From: Acinetobacter piscicola
Lineage (GTDB): Bacteria; Pseudomonadota; Gammaproteobacteria; Pseudomonadales; Moraxellaceae
NCBI RefSeq assembly: GCF_002233755.1
Contig: NZ_NIFO01000001.1
Coordinates: forward strand, 186,001-250,000
Length of the DNA stretch: 64,000 bases
Direction of reading: 5' to 3'
The notes under the pieces were generated by a model that did no database searches, was not told the origin of the DNA, and saw only the letters and a list, made by a program, of their open reading frames with translations. Below are positions 18,739 to 27,369 of the stretch, piece after piece (position 1 is the stretch's first letter; every line of letters starts with the position of its first letter). Made by a program: the position numbers and the translations under genes.

Positions 18739-19402
18739 TCCTCGCTTACAAAGCAGAATTGGTTATCAGTTTAAACAATACGAGTTATTACAACTTGCGC
18801 TGACACACCGTTCGGTGAGTCATAAATATAACTATGAGCGCTTAGAATTTCTAGGCGACTCATTGTTAGGTATGATTATCGCAGACTATTTGTATCATGC
18901 TTATCCAACTGAAAACGAAGGGCGTCTCACACGTATGCGTGCAACGCTCGTTCGTCAGGAAGCCTTGGGTAAAATTGCCAATGACTTAAAATTAAGCACC
19001 AGTTTAATCCTAAGTACAGGTGAGTTGAAATCAGGTGGTCATCATCGTGAGTCAATATTAGCAGATACAGTAGAAGCGATTATTGGTGCGATTTATACAG
19101 ATTGTCAGGATTTGCCTTTGTTAAGGTCAATTGTTTTGAAATGGTACGAACCGTATTTTGAAAATATTGAACCAACAGATCAATTGAAAGATCCAAAATC
19201 ACGTTTACAAGAATATCTACAAGCTCGCAAAAAACAACTACCGATTTACGAGGTTGTAGATATTCAGGGTGATGCACCGAATCAACATTTTAAAGTAGAA
19301 TGTACCGTAGATGGCTTACCTAAAATGATGGGTGAGGGATCGAGTCGCCGCTTTGCAGAACAGGCAGTTGCGGCGGATTTTTTAAAGCTATTGGAGCAGT
19401 AA
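18710..19402 (+). CDS. rnc: Ribonuclease III
   Basis: Cleaves double-stranded RNA, including rRNA precursors. The catalytic signature is ERLEFLGDSLLGMIIADYL and the second acidic motif is ADTVEAIIGAIYTD. A double-stranded-RNA-binding domain (KSRLQEYLQARKKQLPIYEV ... SSRRFAEQAVAADFLKLLEQ) follows. It starts at TTG 18710, giving MIKGQLKVSDPRL, which matches the N-terminus I recall for other Acinetobacter RNase III. The start lies inside DUF4845, so expression is coupled. The length is 230 residues. Confidence 0.95.
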   Translation: MIKGQLKVSDPRLQSRIGYQFKQYELLQLALTHRSVSHKYNYERLEFLGDSLLGMIIADYLYHAYPTENEGRLTRMRATLVRQEALGKIANDLKLSTSLILSTGELKSGGHHRESILADTVEAIIGAIYTDCQDLPLLRSIVLKWYEPYFENIEPTDQLKDPKSRLQEYLQARKKQLPIYEVVDIQGDAPNQHFKVECTVDGLPKMMGEGSSRRFAEQAVAADFLKLLEQ

Positions 19403-19407
19403 ACTGC

Positions 19408-20436
19408 ATGAATACACATTCCGATCACAATGATGCTGATCACGAGCCGCCTGAAAACGGCAATGAGTTAATTAATCAATTTTTTAGTTCGGAAGGTTTT
19501 GAAATTCCTTCTGATTATCGAAGTGGATTTGTTGCAATTGTTGGACGCCCTAATGTGGGTAAATCGACGTTAATGAACCATTTATTGGGTCAAAAATTAT
19601 CGATTACTTCACGTAAACCACAAACGACACGTCATAAAATTATTGGTATTGATAGCCGTGCAAAATCACAGGCCGTATTTGTAGATACGCCTGGGATGCA
19701 CAAAAAAGAAGTCCGTGCTATCAATAAAATGATGAATAAAGCTGCACATTCTGCTTTGCGTGATGTGAATTTGGTTCTATTTGTTGTAGATGCACAAAAA
19801 TGGACGCCGAATGACGATTTAGTTTTAGAAAAACTGAAAAACGCAGAAATGCCAGTGGTTCTGGTCATCAATAAAATTGACACTTTAGAAAATAAGCGTT
19901 TGATTTTACCGTTGATTCAAGAACGTGCAAAGTTGATGAATTTTGCTGAAATTGTTCCAGTTTCAGCATTACGTGGTGCGAACCTTGATCATTTGCGTGA
20001 AGCAATTGAAAAATACCTGCCATTCCAACCACCATTGTATTCTTTGGAACAATTAACAGATCGTTCTGAACGTTTCCTTGCGAGTGAAATCATTCGTGAG
20101 AAAATCATGCGTCAGTTGGGTGAAGAGTTACCTTATGATTTAACGGTACAAATTGAATCATTTAAAACTGAAGAAGCGACCGTAAATGAAAAAACGGGTC
20201 GTCCTAAAGCTGCATGTACTTATATCGATGCAACTATTTTTGTCGATCGCTCTGGGCAAAAAGCCATTGTGATTGGTGAAAAAGGTGCTAAGTTGAAGAA
20301 AATTGGTATGGATGCTCGTGTCGACATGGAAAAAATGTTCGAACAGAAGATTATGCTCACACTTTGGGTCAAAGTGAAAGGTGGATGGTCTGATGATGAG
20401 CGCGCACTTAAAAGTCTAGGTTATAGCGATATTTAA
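19408..20436 (+). CDS. era: Ribosome-assembly GTPase Era
   Basis: Binds the 3' end of 16S rRNA during 30S maturation. G1 is GRPNVGKST, G3 is DTPGMH and G4 is NKID. The C-terminal KH domain carries IVIGEKGAKLKKIGMDAR. The 342-residue protein has an acidic N-terminal extension of about 40 residues before the G domain, longer than the E. coli form. It starts 5 bases after rnc, in the classical rnc-era pair. Confidence 0.97.
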   Translation: MNTHSDHNDADHEPPENGNELINQFFSSEGFEIPSDYRSGFVAIVGRPNVGKSTLMNHLLGQKLSITSRKPQTTRHKIIGIDSRAKSQAVFVDTPGMHKKEVRAINKMMNKAAHSALRDVNLVLFVVDAQKWTPNDDLVLEKLKNAEMPVVLVINKIDTLENKRLILPLIQERAKLMNFAEIVPVSALRGANLDHLREAIEKYLPFQPPLYSLEQLTDRSERFLASEIIREKIMRQLGEELPYDLTVQIESFKTEEATVNEKTGRPKAACTYIDATIFVDRSGQKAIVIGEKGAKLKKIGMDARVDMEKMFEQKIMLTLWVKVKGGWSDDERALKSLGYSDI

Positions 20437-20462
20437 TCGTTCAACAAATAATAGGAGCTGTT

Positions 20463-20651
20463 ATGATTCGTGTGATTTCAATTCTTGCTTGCATCGTGAT
20501 GTTGCAAGGCTGTATTACAAAGATTGTGACAGTTCCTGTGAAAGTTGCTTATAAAACCACAAAAGGGGTTGTTAAAGGTACAGCTGCTGTTGTGGGTGCT
20601 GTCATTCCAGATGGTGATGACGAAGAAGAAAAGAAAAAAGATGATGATTAA
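20463..20651 (+). CDS. Small lipoprotein (NF038104-type)
   Basis: A 62-residue protein with a short signal peptide ending in the lipobox LQGC (Cys17), then a region of small residues and a strongly acidic/basic tail (DGDDEEEKKKDDD). AGGAG lies 5 bases before the ATG. It resembles the small lipoprotein family annotated between era and recO in Acinetobacter; no function is known. Lipidation of Cys17 and envelope location are inferred. Confidence 0.82.
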   Translation: MIRVISILACIVMLQGCITKIVTVPVKVAYKTTKGVVKGTAAVVGAVIPDGDDEEEKKKDDD

Positions 20652-20681
20652 TTGTGAAATCAGTGAATGAAGCACTGATCC

Positions 20682-21401
20682 ATGCGTAATGAAATTTTAC
20701 ATGGTTATTTAATTCATCATCGTAAATATAGAGAACGTAGTCATATTGTGCACTTGTTTACGCAAGAGCATGGGCGTGTCGATGGTATTCTTAGACAGAC
20801 ACCTCCACCTCAATACCAACCGATTACTTTACAAGCCTCAGGAAAATCTGAGCTAAAGAATTTTTCTAAACTTGAAATATTAAACCAACCCATTTTCTTT
20901 TATGGTGATGCATTTTTTTCAGGCTTTTATTTGAATGAAGTTATTTTAAGGCTATGTCCTTTAGAAGAGGCAATGCCTGAAACCTTTGAGCAATATCATT
21001 TAACCTTACAACAATTACAAGATTTGGCACAGCATTCACAGGCTGATTTATTTCTTCGGCAAATTTTACGTCAGTTTGAACATGCATTGCTTGAAGAACT
21101 AGGCTATCCCTTGGATTATGCACATGATTCTAACCAACAAGAGATTATTAACACTCAGCGTTATCAATTTCAATTATCTGAAGGCTTTACTCCTGTTGCG
21201 CATAGTTCAGCAGCAACATTATTAGGGCAACAAATTCTCACGATGGTGAATTATGAAAAGGGTGGGGATTTTAACGCAGAACAGTTACAATTACTCGCAA
21301 AGCTTTATCGGCAAATGATTACTTCATTACTCGGTGATCGACCATTAAAAAGCCGTCAGCTTTGGGCTCAAAATGCTCAATCGAAAATTGTAAATCGTTA
21401 A
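20682..21401 (+). CDS. recO: DNA repair protein RecO
   Basis: A RecFOR pathway mediator that helps load RecA onto SSB-coated DNA. The N-terminal OB-fold reads GYLIHHRKYRERSHIVHLFTQEHGRVDGI. An all-helical domain follows, including LRQFEHALLEELGYPLDY. At 239 residues the length is normal. It follows era and the small lipoprotein and precedes pdxJ, an order conserved in many gammaproteobacteria. Confidence 0.93.
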   Translation: MRNEILHGYLIHHRKYRERSHIVHLFTQEHGRVDGILRQTPPPQYQPITLQASGKSELKNFSKLEILNQPIFFYGDAFFSGFYLNEVILRLCPLEEAMPETFEQYHLTLQQLQDLAQHSQADLFLRQILRQFEHALLEELGYPLDYAHDSNQQEIINTQRYQFQLSEGFTPVAHSSAATLLGQQILTMVNYEKGGDFNAEQLQLLAKLYRQMITSLLGDRPLKSRQLWAQNAQSKIVNR

Positions 21402-21431
21402 TTTTAAATTTATTGATATTAGGAAAATGTT

Positions 21432-22157
21432 ATGGCTGCATTGCTTGGTGTAAACATTGATCATGTTGCGACTTTAAGACAAGCACGTGGAACGACTTAT
21501 CCTGATCCTGTAAAAGCCGCATTAATTTGTGAACAAGCAGGGGCAGAAGGCATTACCTTACATTTACGCGAAGATCGCCGTCATATTCAAGATGATGATG
21601 TACGTCGCATGCGCCCTGTTTTAAAAACCAGAATGAATTTAGAATTGGCCGTAACTGATGAAATGATTGCTTTTGCCAAAGAAATTAAACCACATCATGT
21701 TTGTTTTGTTCCTGAAAAACGTCAAGAAGTGACTACAGAAGGTGGTTTAGACGTTGTTGGGCATTTCGAAGATGTGAAGGCCGCAACTCAAGCTTTAACG
21801 GCTGTTGGTTGTGATGTTTCTTTGTTTATTGATGCTGATTTTGCTCAAATTGATGCTGCAATTGCATGTGGTGCGCCAACCATCGAATTACATACGGGTG
21901 CTTACGCAGATGCTGAAACGGCCGAAGCGCAACAAGCTGAATTAGAGCGTATTATAAAAGGCACTGAATATGCTGTGTCTAAAGGCTTAGTGGTCAATGC
22001 GGGTCATGGTTTAAATCTTGATAATGTTGCGGCGATTGCTGCCATTCCTCAAATCCATGAGTTGAATATTGGGCATTCGATTATTGCGGAAAGTGTATTT
22101 GTTGGTTTAGAGCAAGCGGTTAAGGATATGAAGGCAGCAATACAGGCTGCTGGTTAA
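21432..22157 (+). CDS. pdxJ: Pyridoxine 5'-phosphate synthase
   Basis: Condenses 3-amino-2-oxopropyl phosphate with deoxyxylulose 5-phosphate to make pyridoxine 5'-phosphate. It is a TIM-barrel enzyme; signatures include [35 protein letters not shown], the catalytic Glu region ELHTGAYAD and [11 protein letters not shown]. The length is 241 residues. A good AGGAAA site lies before the ATG. pdxB at 34820 makes the other branch precursor of the same pathway. Confidence 0.97.
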   Translation: MAALLGVNIDHVATLRQARGTTYPDPVKAALICEQAGAEGITLHLREDRRHIQDDDVRRMRPVLKTRMNLELAVTDEMIAFAKEIKPHHVCFVPEKRQEVTTEGGLDVVGHFEDVKAATQALTAVGCDVSLFIDADFAQIDAAIACGAPTIELHTGAYADAETAEAQQAELERIIKGTEYAVSKGLVVNAGHGLNLDNVAAIAAIPQIHELNIGHSIIAESVFVGLEQAVKDMKAAIQAAG

Positions 22158-22192
22158 TTTTTTATTTAAATTTTTGTTGTTGAATATTGGTC

Positions 22193-22849
22193 ATGTCTAG
22201 TATTAATTATGATGAACTCATGCAACCTGTGATTGCTTTTTTAGGTTGTGAAACACCGAAAGCGTGGTTGGATGAAGCGTTGAACAATCTCCCATTGCTC
22301 ATGCAAGATCATGCGAATTGTGAAAAGAAAGCGGCTGGAACAGCGATGAATTTGATGTTCCGTTATAGTTTTTTTACTGATTTACAGATCAAACTAGCAC
22401 AACTTGTTCGTGAAGAAATGTTGCATTATGAGCAAGTTTTAGAATTTATGACCAAACGTGGTCAAGAATGGAAGGGTTTAAGTGCAGGACGTTATGCAGG
22501 TGGTTTGCGTAAGGAAATTCGTACTTATGAGCCTGAGGCATTGATCGATATTTTGGTGATTGGCGCATTTGTAGAAGCACGTTCTTGTGAACGTTTTTAT
22601 GCTTTAGCACCGATTGTTGATGATGAGCTTGGACGTTATTATCGTTATCTATTGAAATCTGAATCTCGCCACTATGAGGATTATCTTGCGCTCGCTTTGG
22701 ATGTAGCAAAAACTGCAAAATTGAAAGATCCAGAAGAGGATATTCAACAACGGATTGAATTAATTCGTGAAGTTGAAAAAAACTTAATTCTCGATCCTGA
22801 TGATACTTTCCGTTTTCATAGCGGTGTGCCGAGTAAAAAAATGGCTTAA
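22193..22849 (+). CDS. miaE: tRNA 2-methylthio-N6-isopentenyladenosine hydroxylase MiaE
   Basis: A ferritin-like di-iron enzyme that hydroxylates ms2i6A37 in tRNAs reading U-initial codons. The iron ligands appear in REEMLHYEQVL (ExxH) and LKSESRHYEDYL (ExxH), with an extra Glu in FVEARSCERF. The ATG at 22193 is chosen over an in-frame TTG at 22187. It lies 35 bases after pdxJ and ends the plus-strand block with its own terminator. Confidence 0.92.
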   Translation: MSSINYDELMQPVIAFLGCETPKAWLDEALNNLPLLMQDHANCEKKAAGTAMNLMFRYSFFTDLQIKLAQLVREEMLHYEQVLEFMTKRGQEWKGLSAGRYAGGLRKEIRTYEPEALIDILVIGAFVEARSCERFYALAPIVDDELGRYYRYLLKSESRHYEDYLALALDVAKTAKLKDPEEDIQQRIELIREVEKNLILDPDDTFRFHSGVPSKKMA

Positions 22850-22856
22850 AGATTTT

Positions 22857-22892
22857 AGAAAAGAAGTGATTGATTCACTTCTTTTTTTTTAG
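22857..22892 (+). terminator. Terminator after miaE
   Basis: A stem of AAGAAGTGA pairing with TCACTTCTT is followed by a run of T residues, immediately after the miaE stop. Confidence 0.9.
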
Positions 22893-22971
22893 TTAGATGT
22901 AATTGCAGTCGTTTATTCAATTTACTTTCGTGTAATACTGCTGTGTCAATCGATATAAATATTTCACTATA

Positions 22972-23005
22972 AAAAAAGCCCACTTCATAATGAGTGGGCT
23001 TTTTA
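22972..23005 (-). terminator. Terminator downstream of tRNA-Asn
   Basis: A long stem AAAAAGCCCACT / AGTGGGCTTTTT (loop CATTATGA on the minus strand) with a T-run, ending the tRNA transcript. It would also work on the plus strand. Confidence 0.88.
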
Positions 23006-23010
23006 GTATT

Positions 23011-23086
23011 TGGCTCTCCAACCTGGGCTCGAACCAGGGACCTGCGGATTAACAGTCCGTCGCTCTACCGACTGAGCTATTGGAGA
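23011..23086 (-). tRNA. tRNA-Asn (anticodon GTT)
   Basis: The reverse strand folds as a 76-base cloverleaf with the CCA end encoded. The acceptor TCTCCAA pairs with TTGGAGA, the D-arm is GCTCAGTCGGTAGAGC, the anticodon loop is CTGTTAA, and the T-arm carries GGTTCGAGCC. GTT decodes AAC and AAU. Confidence 0.97.
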
Positions 23087-23097
23087 ATCTGCATGCG

Positions 23098-23125
23098 ATT
23101 ATAAGGATATATCTTTTGTGGTCAA
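23098..23125 (-). promoter_or_regulatory. Sigma-70 promoter of tRNA-Asn
   Basis: On the minus strand, TTGACC (-35) and a perfect TATAAT (-10) are separated by 16 bases. The -10 ends 11 bases before the tRNA 5' end. Confidence 0.8.
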
Positions 23126-23332
23126 GCCTTTCATGTCATGTTTTGTTCATTTTTAAGTTATATGCTTTTTATTTGAACGATAATGCAAAAAATCAAAAAA
23201 ACTCAGCCAAAAAGGTTGCAATACAAAATTTGGCTTGCTAGATTAAATTTATAAAGTGAGTTTAAGCAATGCTTAAACCGTGTGGATTTAACCAACTTGC
23301 CAGCACTAAAATGGCTAAATAGGAGACAGCGA

Positions 23333-23791
23333 ATGAATACGCTTACGATTCCCAAAATTTTTTCAAATTTTTCTTTTTATCAAGAAAACTATCTTTCAAT
23401 TTTACAAAATCCTGAGCAATATCATATAGAAGTTGAACATGCCGAATTGAATGTATGGCCAATTGGGTATAAAAAAGTTTGGCTTGGTGATTTGTTGCAA
23501 CTTTGGTTTAGTGAGAAATGGTTGGCTGATTCAACATACCAACTAAACCTAGAAAAGCGATCTTCAAATACGCAACCATCGAGCCAAACTCAAGCTGATT
23601 TGTTTTTATTTCAATTGACAGGTAATGCATTTACTGGAAAAAATCAGGCAAAAGCATGGTCGTTTTCTGAACAGAAAATCATTACATTATCGGTGGAGAG
23701 TGTATTTAAAAACCTTTGTTATTACGAGTCGATTGAACGTCCAGATTTTAATCAGCAGCTCGTATCAAGCATATTTAAAACAGCAATTTAA
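23333..23791 (+). CDS. Hypothetical protein, 152 residues
   Basis: Not recognised. Soluble, no signal peptide, with several aromatic residues (SFYQENYLSIL, WLGDLLQLWFSEKWL) and a hydrophilic middle (SSNTQPSSQTQAD). AGGAGA lies 6 bases before the ATG at 23333; an upstream in-frame GTG at 23282 is not supported. It converges on the photolyase gene 25 bases away. Confidence 0.7.
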   Translation: MNTLTIPKIFSNFSFYQENYLSILQNPEQYHIEVEHAELNVWPIGYKKVWLGDLLQLWFSEKWLADSTYQLNLEKRSSNTQPSSQTQADLFLFQLTGNAFTGKNQAKAWSFSEQKIITLSVESVFKNLCYYESIERPDFNQQLVSSIFKTAI

Positions 23792-23816
23792 TGCTTATTT
23801 CCGAAGTCTTTACCAA

Positions 23817-25223
23817 CTAAATGTTTTTAAAGGCTTCAATTGCTCGAACACGACTCTGTTTTAAATCAACAATCGGCTTTGGATAATTTAAATTAAGATC
23901 TAAGTTTTTTGCATAGGGTTCATGGATCGTTTTCGCATCTAAATGTGCAAGTTCAGGCAGCCATTGACGGATATAATTCCCTTGAGCATCGAATTTTTGT
24001 GATTGACTCACAGCATTAAAGATACGGAAATAGGGGACGGAATCTGTTCCAGTTGAAGCGCACCATTGCCATCCACCATTGTTGGCTGCTAAATCACCAT
24101 CAATTAAATGTTGCATAAACCACTGTTCGCCCAAACGCCAATCGATCAATAAATTCTTGGTGAGGAACATGGCAACAATCATTCTGACACGATTATGCAT
24201 CCAGCCAGTTTGCAGTAATTGACGCATTCCAGCATCGACAATAGGAATGCCTGTTTGACCTATTTGCCACGCTTTTAAGTCTTCAGGTGCATGACGCCAT
24301 TGGATATTTTGTGTTGCAGTCTTAAATGGTAAATGCTTAGAAACACGTGGAAAATCAAACAAGATATGTTGATAAAATTCACGCCACAGTAGTTCATCTA
24401 ACCATGTTTGCTGCCCAACATTGTCGATATGGAAATGTCCTTGCTGTGCGCGGAATACAGCATTTAAACATTGGCGAATGGAAAGTATGCCAATGTTTAA
24501 ATATGCTGAAAGTTGGCTGGTCGTTTGGTGATTTGGATAATCGCGTTCAGTTTGATAATCAAAAATTTTATTCTCAATAAAGTCATCAAGTAAACCTAAA
24601 GCATATTGCTCGCCTACAGGCCATTGTTGTTTCATCTCATCCAGTTTAAACCCTAACTGTTGCAGTGAGGGAATCGGGCTTGATATTGCAATTTCGATTG
24701 TTTGCTGAGGTGTTGGTACTGGGTATGATTGTGGAATAGAAATGCTCAATTGCTCATAGCAATATTTTTTAAATGCACCAAAAACTTGATAGGGTTGGTT
24801 TGATTTATTGCGGACTGATCCGATCGGGAAAATAGTGCGGTCATGGTACAGAATTAAATCACGTGAGGATCTTTTTTGAACTTGAAAATCACGATTTAAT
24901 TCATTGACACCACATTCAATATTGGCATGTACATTTTCAATTTTTAGCTCATGACACTGTTGATTGATTTCTGTGGCAATGTCTTTCCATAAAGGAACAA
25001 TCCGAATGATCAGTGGAATATTGAGTGTTTCTAGACTTAGTTTTAATTGCTGAATTTGGCGTAGATAGAAATCAATTTTGATCGGCGCATCATCATGTAT
25101 TTTCCATTGTTCAGGGGAGAGGATAATGAGTGCAACAACATGTCCAGACTGTGCGGCATGCCATAGTGCAGCATGATCATGGATACGTAAATCTTGCCTA
25201 AACCAAATCAGTTGTCTTTGCAT
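23817..25223 (-). CDS. phrB: Deoxyribodipyrimidine photolyase
   Basis: A flavoprotein that repairs UV-induced cyclobutane pyrimidine dimers using blue light. The N-terminal antenna Rossmann domain begins QLIWFRQDLRIHDHAAL. The FAD domain carries WLDELLWREFYQHILF, PIVDAGMRQLLQTGWMHNRVRMIVAMFLTKNLLIDW, and DGDLAANNGGWQWCASTGTDSVPYFRIFN. These match class I CPD photolyases rather than cryptochrome-DASH. At 468 residues the length is normal. It is a single gene. Confidence 0.94.
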   Translation of the reverse strand: MQRQLIWFRQDLRIHDHAALWHAAQSGHVVALIILSPEQWKIHDDAPIKIDFYLRQIQQLKLSLETLNIPLIIRIVPLWKDIATEINQQCHELKIENVHANIECGVNELNRDFQVQKRSSRDLILYHDRTIFPIGSVRNKSNQPYQVFGAFKKYCYEQLSISIPQSYPVPTPQQTIEIAISSPIPSLQQLGFKLDEMKQQWPVGEQYALGLLDDFIENKIFDYQTERDYPNHQTTSQLSAYLNIGILSIRQCLNAVFRAQQGHFHIDNVGQQTWLDELLWREFYQHILFDFPRVSKHLPFKTATQNIQWRHAPEDLKAWQIGQTGIPIVDAGMRQLLQTGWMHNRVRMIVAMFLTKNLLIDWRLGEQWFMQHLIDGDLAANNGGWQWCASTGTDSVPYFRIFNAVSQSQKFDAQGNYIRQWLPELAHLDAKTIHEPYAKNLDLNLNYPKPIVDLKQSRVRAIEAFKNI

Positions 25224-25278
25224 AGTGTTTAGTTATTCACATTAAAATCATTGATTGAAAATACATTTTTAATGGGTA

Positions 25279-25310
25279 CAAAAAAGGCAAAGTATAAAAC
25301 TTTGCCTTTT
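25279..25310 (-). terminator. Terminator after the FKBP gene
   Basis: A 12-bp stem AAAAGGCAAAGT / ACTTTGCCTTTT with a 5-base loop and a minus-strand T-run, between the FKBP stop and phrB. It is nearly symmetrical. Confidence 0.88.
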
Positions 25311-25329
25311 CCGCACAGATCATAAGATC

Positions 25330-25812
25330 TTAGTGGTGATGACCACCTGCACCGTGAACATGACCATGTTCTAATTCTTCAGTAGAAGCATCACGAATTT
25401 CAACGATTTCAACTTCAAAAGTAAGGTCTTGACCAGCAAGTGGGAAGTTTGCATCAACGATAATGTTGTCGCCTTCAATTGCTTTAACTGTAACGATTTG
25501 AACACCGTCATCAGTTTGAGCTTGGAACTGCATGCCCGCTTCGATGTTTTCAACACCTTGGAACATTTGTGCAGGAACTTCTTGTACTAGGTCAGGATTG
25601 TATTCGCCATAACCTTCAGCAGCAGGTACGTTTACTGTGAATTTATCGCCAACAGCTTTACCTTCTAAAGCTTTTTCTAAACCAGGAATGATATTACCTG
25701 CACCATGCAAATAGGCAAGTGGTTCACCTTGTGATTTATCGAGAGTTTCACCCTCAGCGTTAGTCAACGTGTAGTGGAAAGAAACTACGTGGTTATTTGC
25801 AATAGCAGTCAT
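25330..25812 (-). CDS. FKBP-type peptidyl-prolyl isomerase, SlyD-like
   Basis: A 160-residue prolyl isomerase/chaperone. The FKBP part reads VSFHYTLTNAEGETLDKSQGEPLAYLHGAGNIIPGLEKALEGKAVGD. An insert-in-flap domain (EGYGEYNPDLVQEVPAQMFQ) is typical of SlyD and FkpB. The C-terminus is His-rich (HGHVHGAGGHHH), suggesting metal binding as in SlyD, though the tail is short. No signal peptide; cytoplasmic. GGA lies 8 bases before the ATG. Confidence 0.88.
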   Translation of the reverse strand: MTAIANNHVVSFHYTLTNAEGETLDKSQGEPLAYLHGAGNIIPGLEKALEGKAVGDKFTVNVPAAEGYGEYNPDLVQEVPAQMFQGVENIEAGMQFQAQTDDGVQIVTVKAIEGDNIIVDANFPLAGQDLTFEVEIVEIRDASTEELEHGHVHGAGGHHH

Positions 25813-25955
25813 GTTATTGATCCATTCGATAATCGATAGTTTTAAGTGTACATCATAAAGTGAAAAGCAATTTTTGTAGACTAAAATTACTAAAAAATTG
25901 CACTTTCATCATTTTTTTGACGATTTTTTCATTAATATGGGCAAAAAATCAAATT

Positions 25956-27242
25956 TCAATGCAATTTAATTTTTGGTGCGATTTTTCGTGTAACAAAATC
26001 TTTAGCAGTCAGTAAGCCTGCATGTGCATAACCATAAATCGTGGCTTGATGCATACGGTACAACGATACGTACATCGATTTTGCAACAAAACCTTGAACA
26101 TTCACCTGTCCAAGTAGTTCGCCTACGGCTTTATTTTTACTCAATGAAACCAGTGAGCCTTTGTCAGAGAATTGGAACATTGGTAGTGGTCGGCCTTTGA
26201 TCCGTGCTTGCATGGCATCTGCCAAAAAGGTTGCCTGTTGGCTTGCAACTTGCGCACGTGGGCCTAAAGGCGCTTCTCGTGCATCTAAAATACAGTGCGC
26301 GCAATCGCCAAATGCAAACACGTTTGGATCAGATTTGGTTTGTAGTGTCGCATAGACATCTAAACGTCCCATGCGGTCTTTTTCAAAACCTTTTAAATTG
26401 GCAATCACTTCCGGTGTTTTAATCCCAGCAGCCCAAACTTTTAGTTGGGCATCAATCGAAGTACCGTCATTAAAATAAACTTTTTCTGCATCTACTTTTT
26501 CAACACGTTTTGCAGTCAATACATCAATTTTCATACGTTCTAATTGCTGAGTTGCATGTTCAGCAATTTTTTCTGAAAGGGCAGGTAAAATACGATCTGC
26601 ACCTTCTACCAATGAAATTTTGACATTTTTTGGATTAATTTTATTTAAACCATACTTATAAAAATTCTGCTTGGCTTGTACGAGTTCGGCAGCAAGTTCG
26701 ACACCTGTTGCACCTGCACCAATAATTGCAATTTGTAGATTGCGATCCACGTCTTTGTTTTGTGCATCTAAGTACAAATGCAATAAGTCTTGTTGAAAAA
26801 CTTCAGCTTGATTGCGGCTATCTAAATAGTGACAAAACGTTTTGACACCTGGTGTATTGAAATCATTGGATACTGAACCTAAAGCCAGAATTAAGGTGTC
26901 ATAACCTAAAGTGATTTGTTCATGGTTTGATTCATATTTTGAAGATTGGGTTTTGCTTAGTGTGATGGTTTTATTGTCACGATCCAGTTGTTCAAAACGA
27001 CCCAGTACAAATTCATAATGATGTTTTGCCGCATGCGCATAGTAGTTCATTTCTTCTTCGCTTGGATTCATTGTTCCTGCAGCGATTTCGTGCAAAAGTG
27101 GTTTCCAAATATGCGTAAGTTTTTGATCTACGAGGGTGATTTTGGCTTTTTTACCTTTCCCGAGAGTATCACCAAGCTGAGTAACCAGTTCTAAGCCACC
27201 AGCACCACCACCAACAATCACAATATGATGTAGATTCGACAT
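25956..27242 (-). CDS. ndh: Type II NADH dehydrogenase
   Basis: A membrane-associated flavoenzyme that passes electrons from NADH to quinone without pumping protons. The first Rossmann motif is HIVIVGGGAGGLELVTQLG and the second is IAIIGAGATGVELAAELV. FAD-contact segments include VFAFGDCAHC, and an amphipathic C-terminal region follows. The ATG at 27242 (MSNLHH) is preferred; an in-frame start at 27290 would put a dacC-terminator hairpin inside the coding region. The length of 428 residues is typical. Confidence 0.9.
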   Translation of the reverse strand: MSNLHHIVIVGGGAGGLELVTQLGDTLGKGKKAKITLVDQKLTHIWKPLLHEIAAGTMNPSEEEMNYYAHAAKHHYEFVLGRFEQLDRDNKTITLSKTQSSKYESNHEQITLGYDTLILALGSVSNDFNTPGVKTFCHYLDSRNQAEVFQQDLLHLYLDAQNKDVDRNLQIAIIGAGATGVELAAELVQAKQNFYKYGLNKINPKNVKISLVEGADRILPALSEKIAEHATQQLERMKIDVLTAKRVEKVDAEKVYFNDGTSIDAQLKVWAAGIKTPEVIANLKGFEKDRMGRLDVYATLQTKSDPNVFAFGDCAHCILDAREAPLGPRAQVASQQATFLADAMQARIKGRPLPMFQFSDKGSLVSLSKNKAVGELLGQVNVQGFVAKSMYVSLYRMHQATIYGYAHAGLLTAKDFVTRKIAPKIKLH

Positions 27243-27263
27243 ACAAAAGACTCGATTTATTAT

Positions 27264-27292
27264 AAAAAAAGGATGGCTTAAATATGCCATCC
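27264..27292 (-). terminator. Terminator after dacC, in the ndh leader
   Basis: On the minus strand, GGATGGC / GCCATCC with an 8-base loop is followed by seven T residues. It lies between dacC and the ndh start 22 bases downstream. Confidence 0.85.
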
Positions 27293-27369
27293 TCTTTATA
27301 TAATTGAGTTTTTTTTGTATTACAATTTACATAAATACAATAAAACTGACTAAAAAACTTGGTTTTAAT

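Larger units (their letters stand above)
22893..23332. other. Intergenic region holding tRNA-Asn
   Basis: The gap between miaE and the next plus-strand gene contains a terminator, tRNA-Asn and its promoter on the minus strand. About 200 bases to the right show no recognisable coding or RNA feature. Confidence 0.7.

Noticed and set aside
23011-23086. tRNA-Asn as an integration site of an island
   Set aside because: No integrase gene and no repeated tRNA 3' end were seen nearby.
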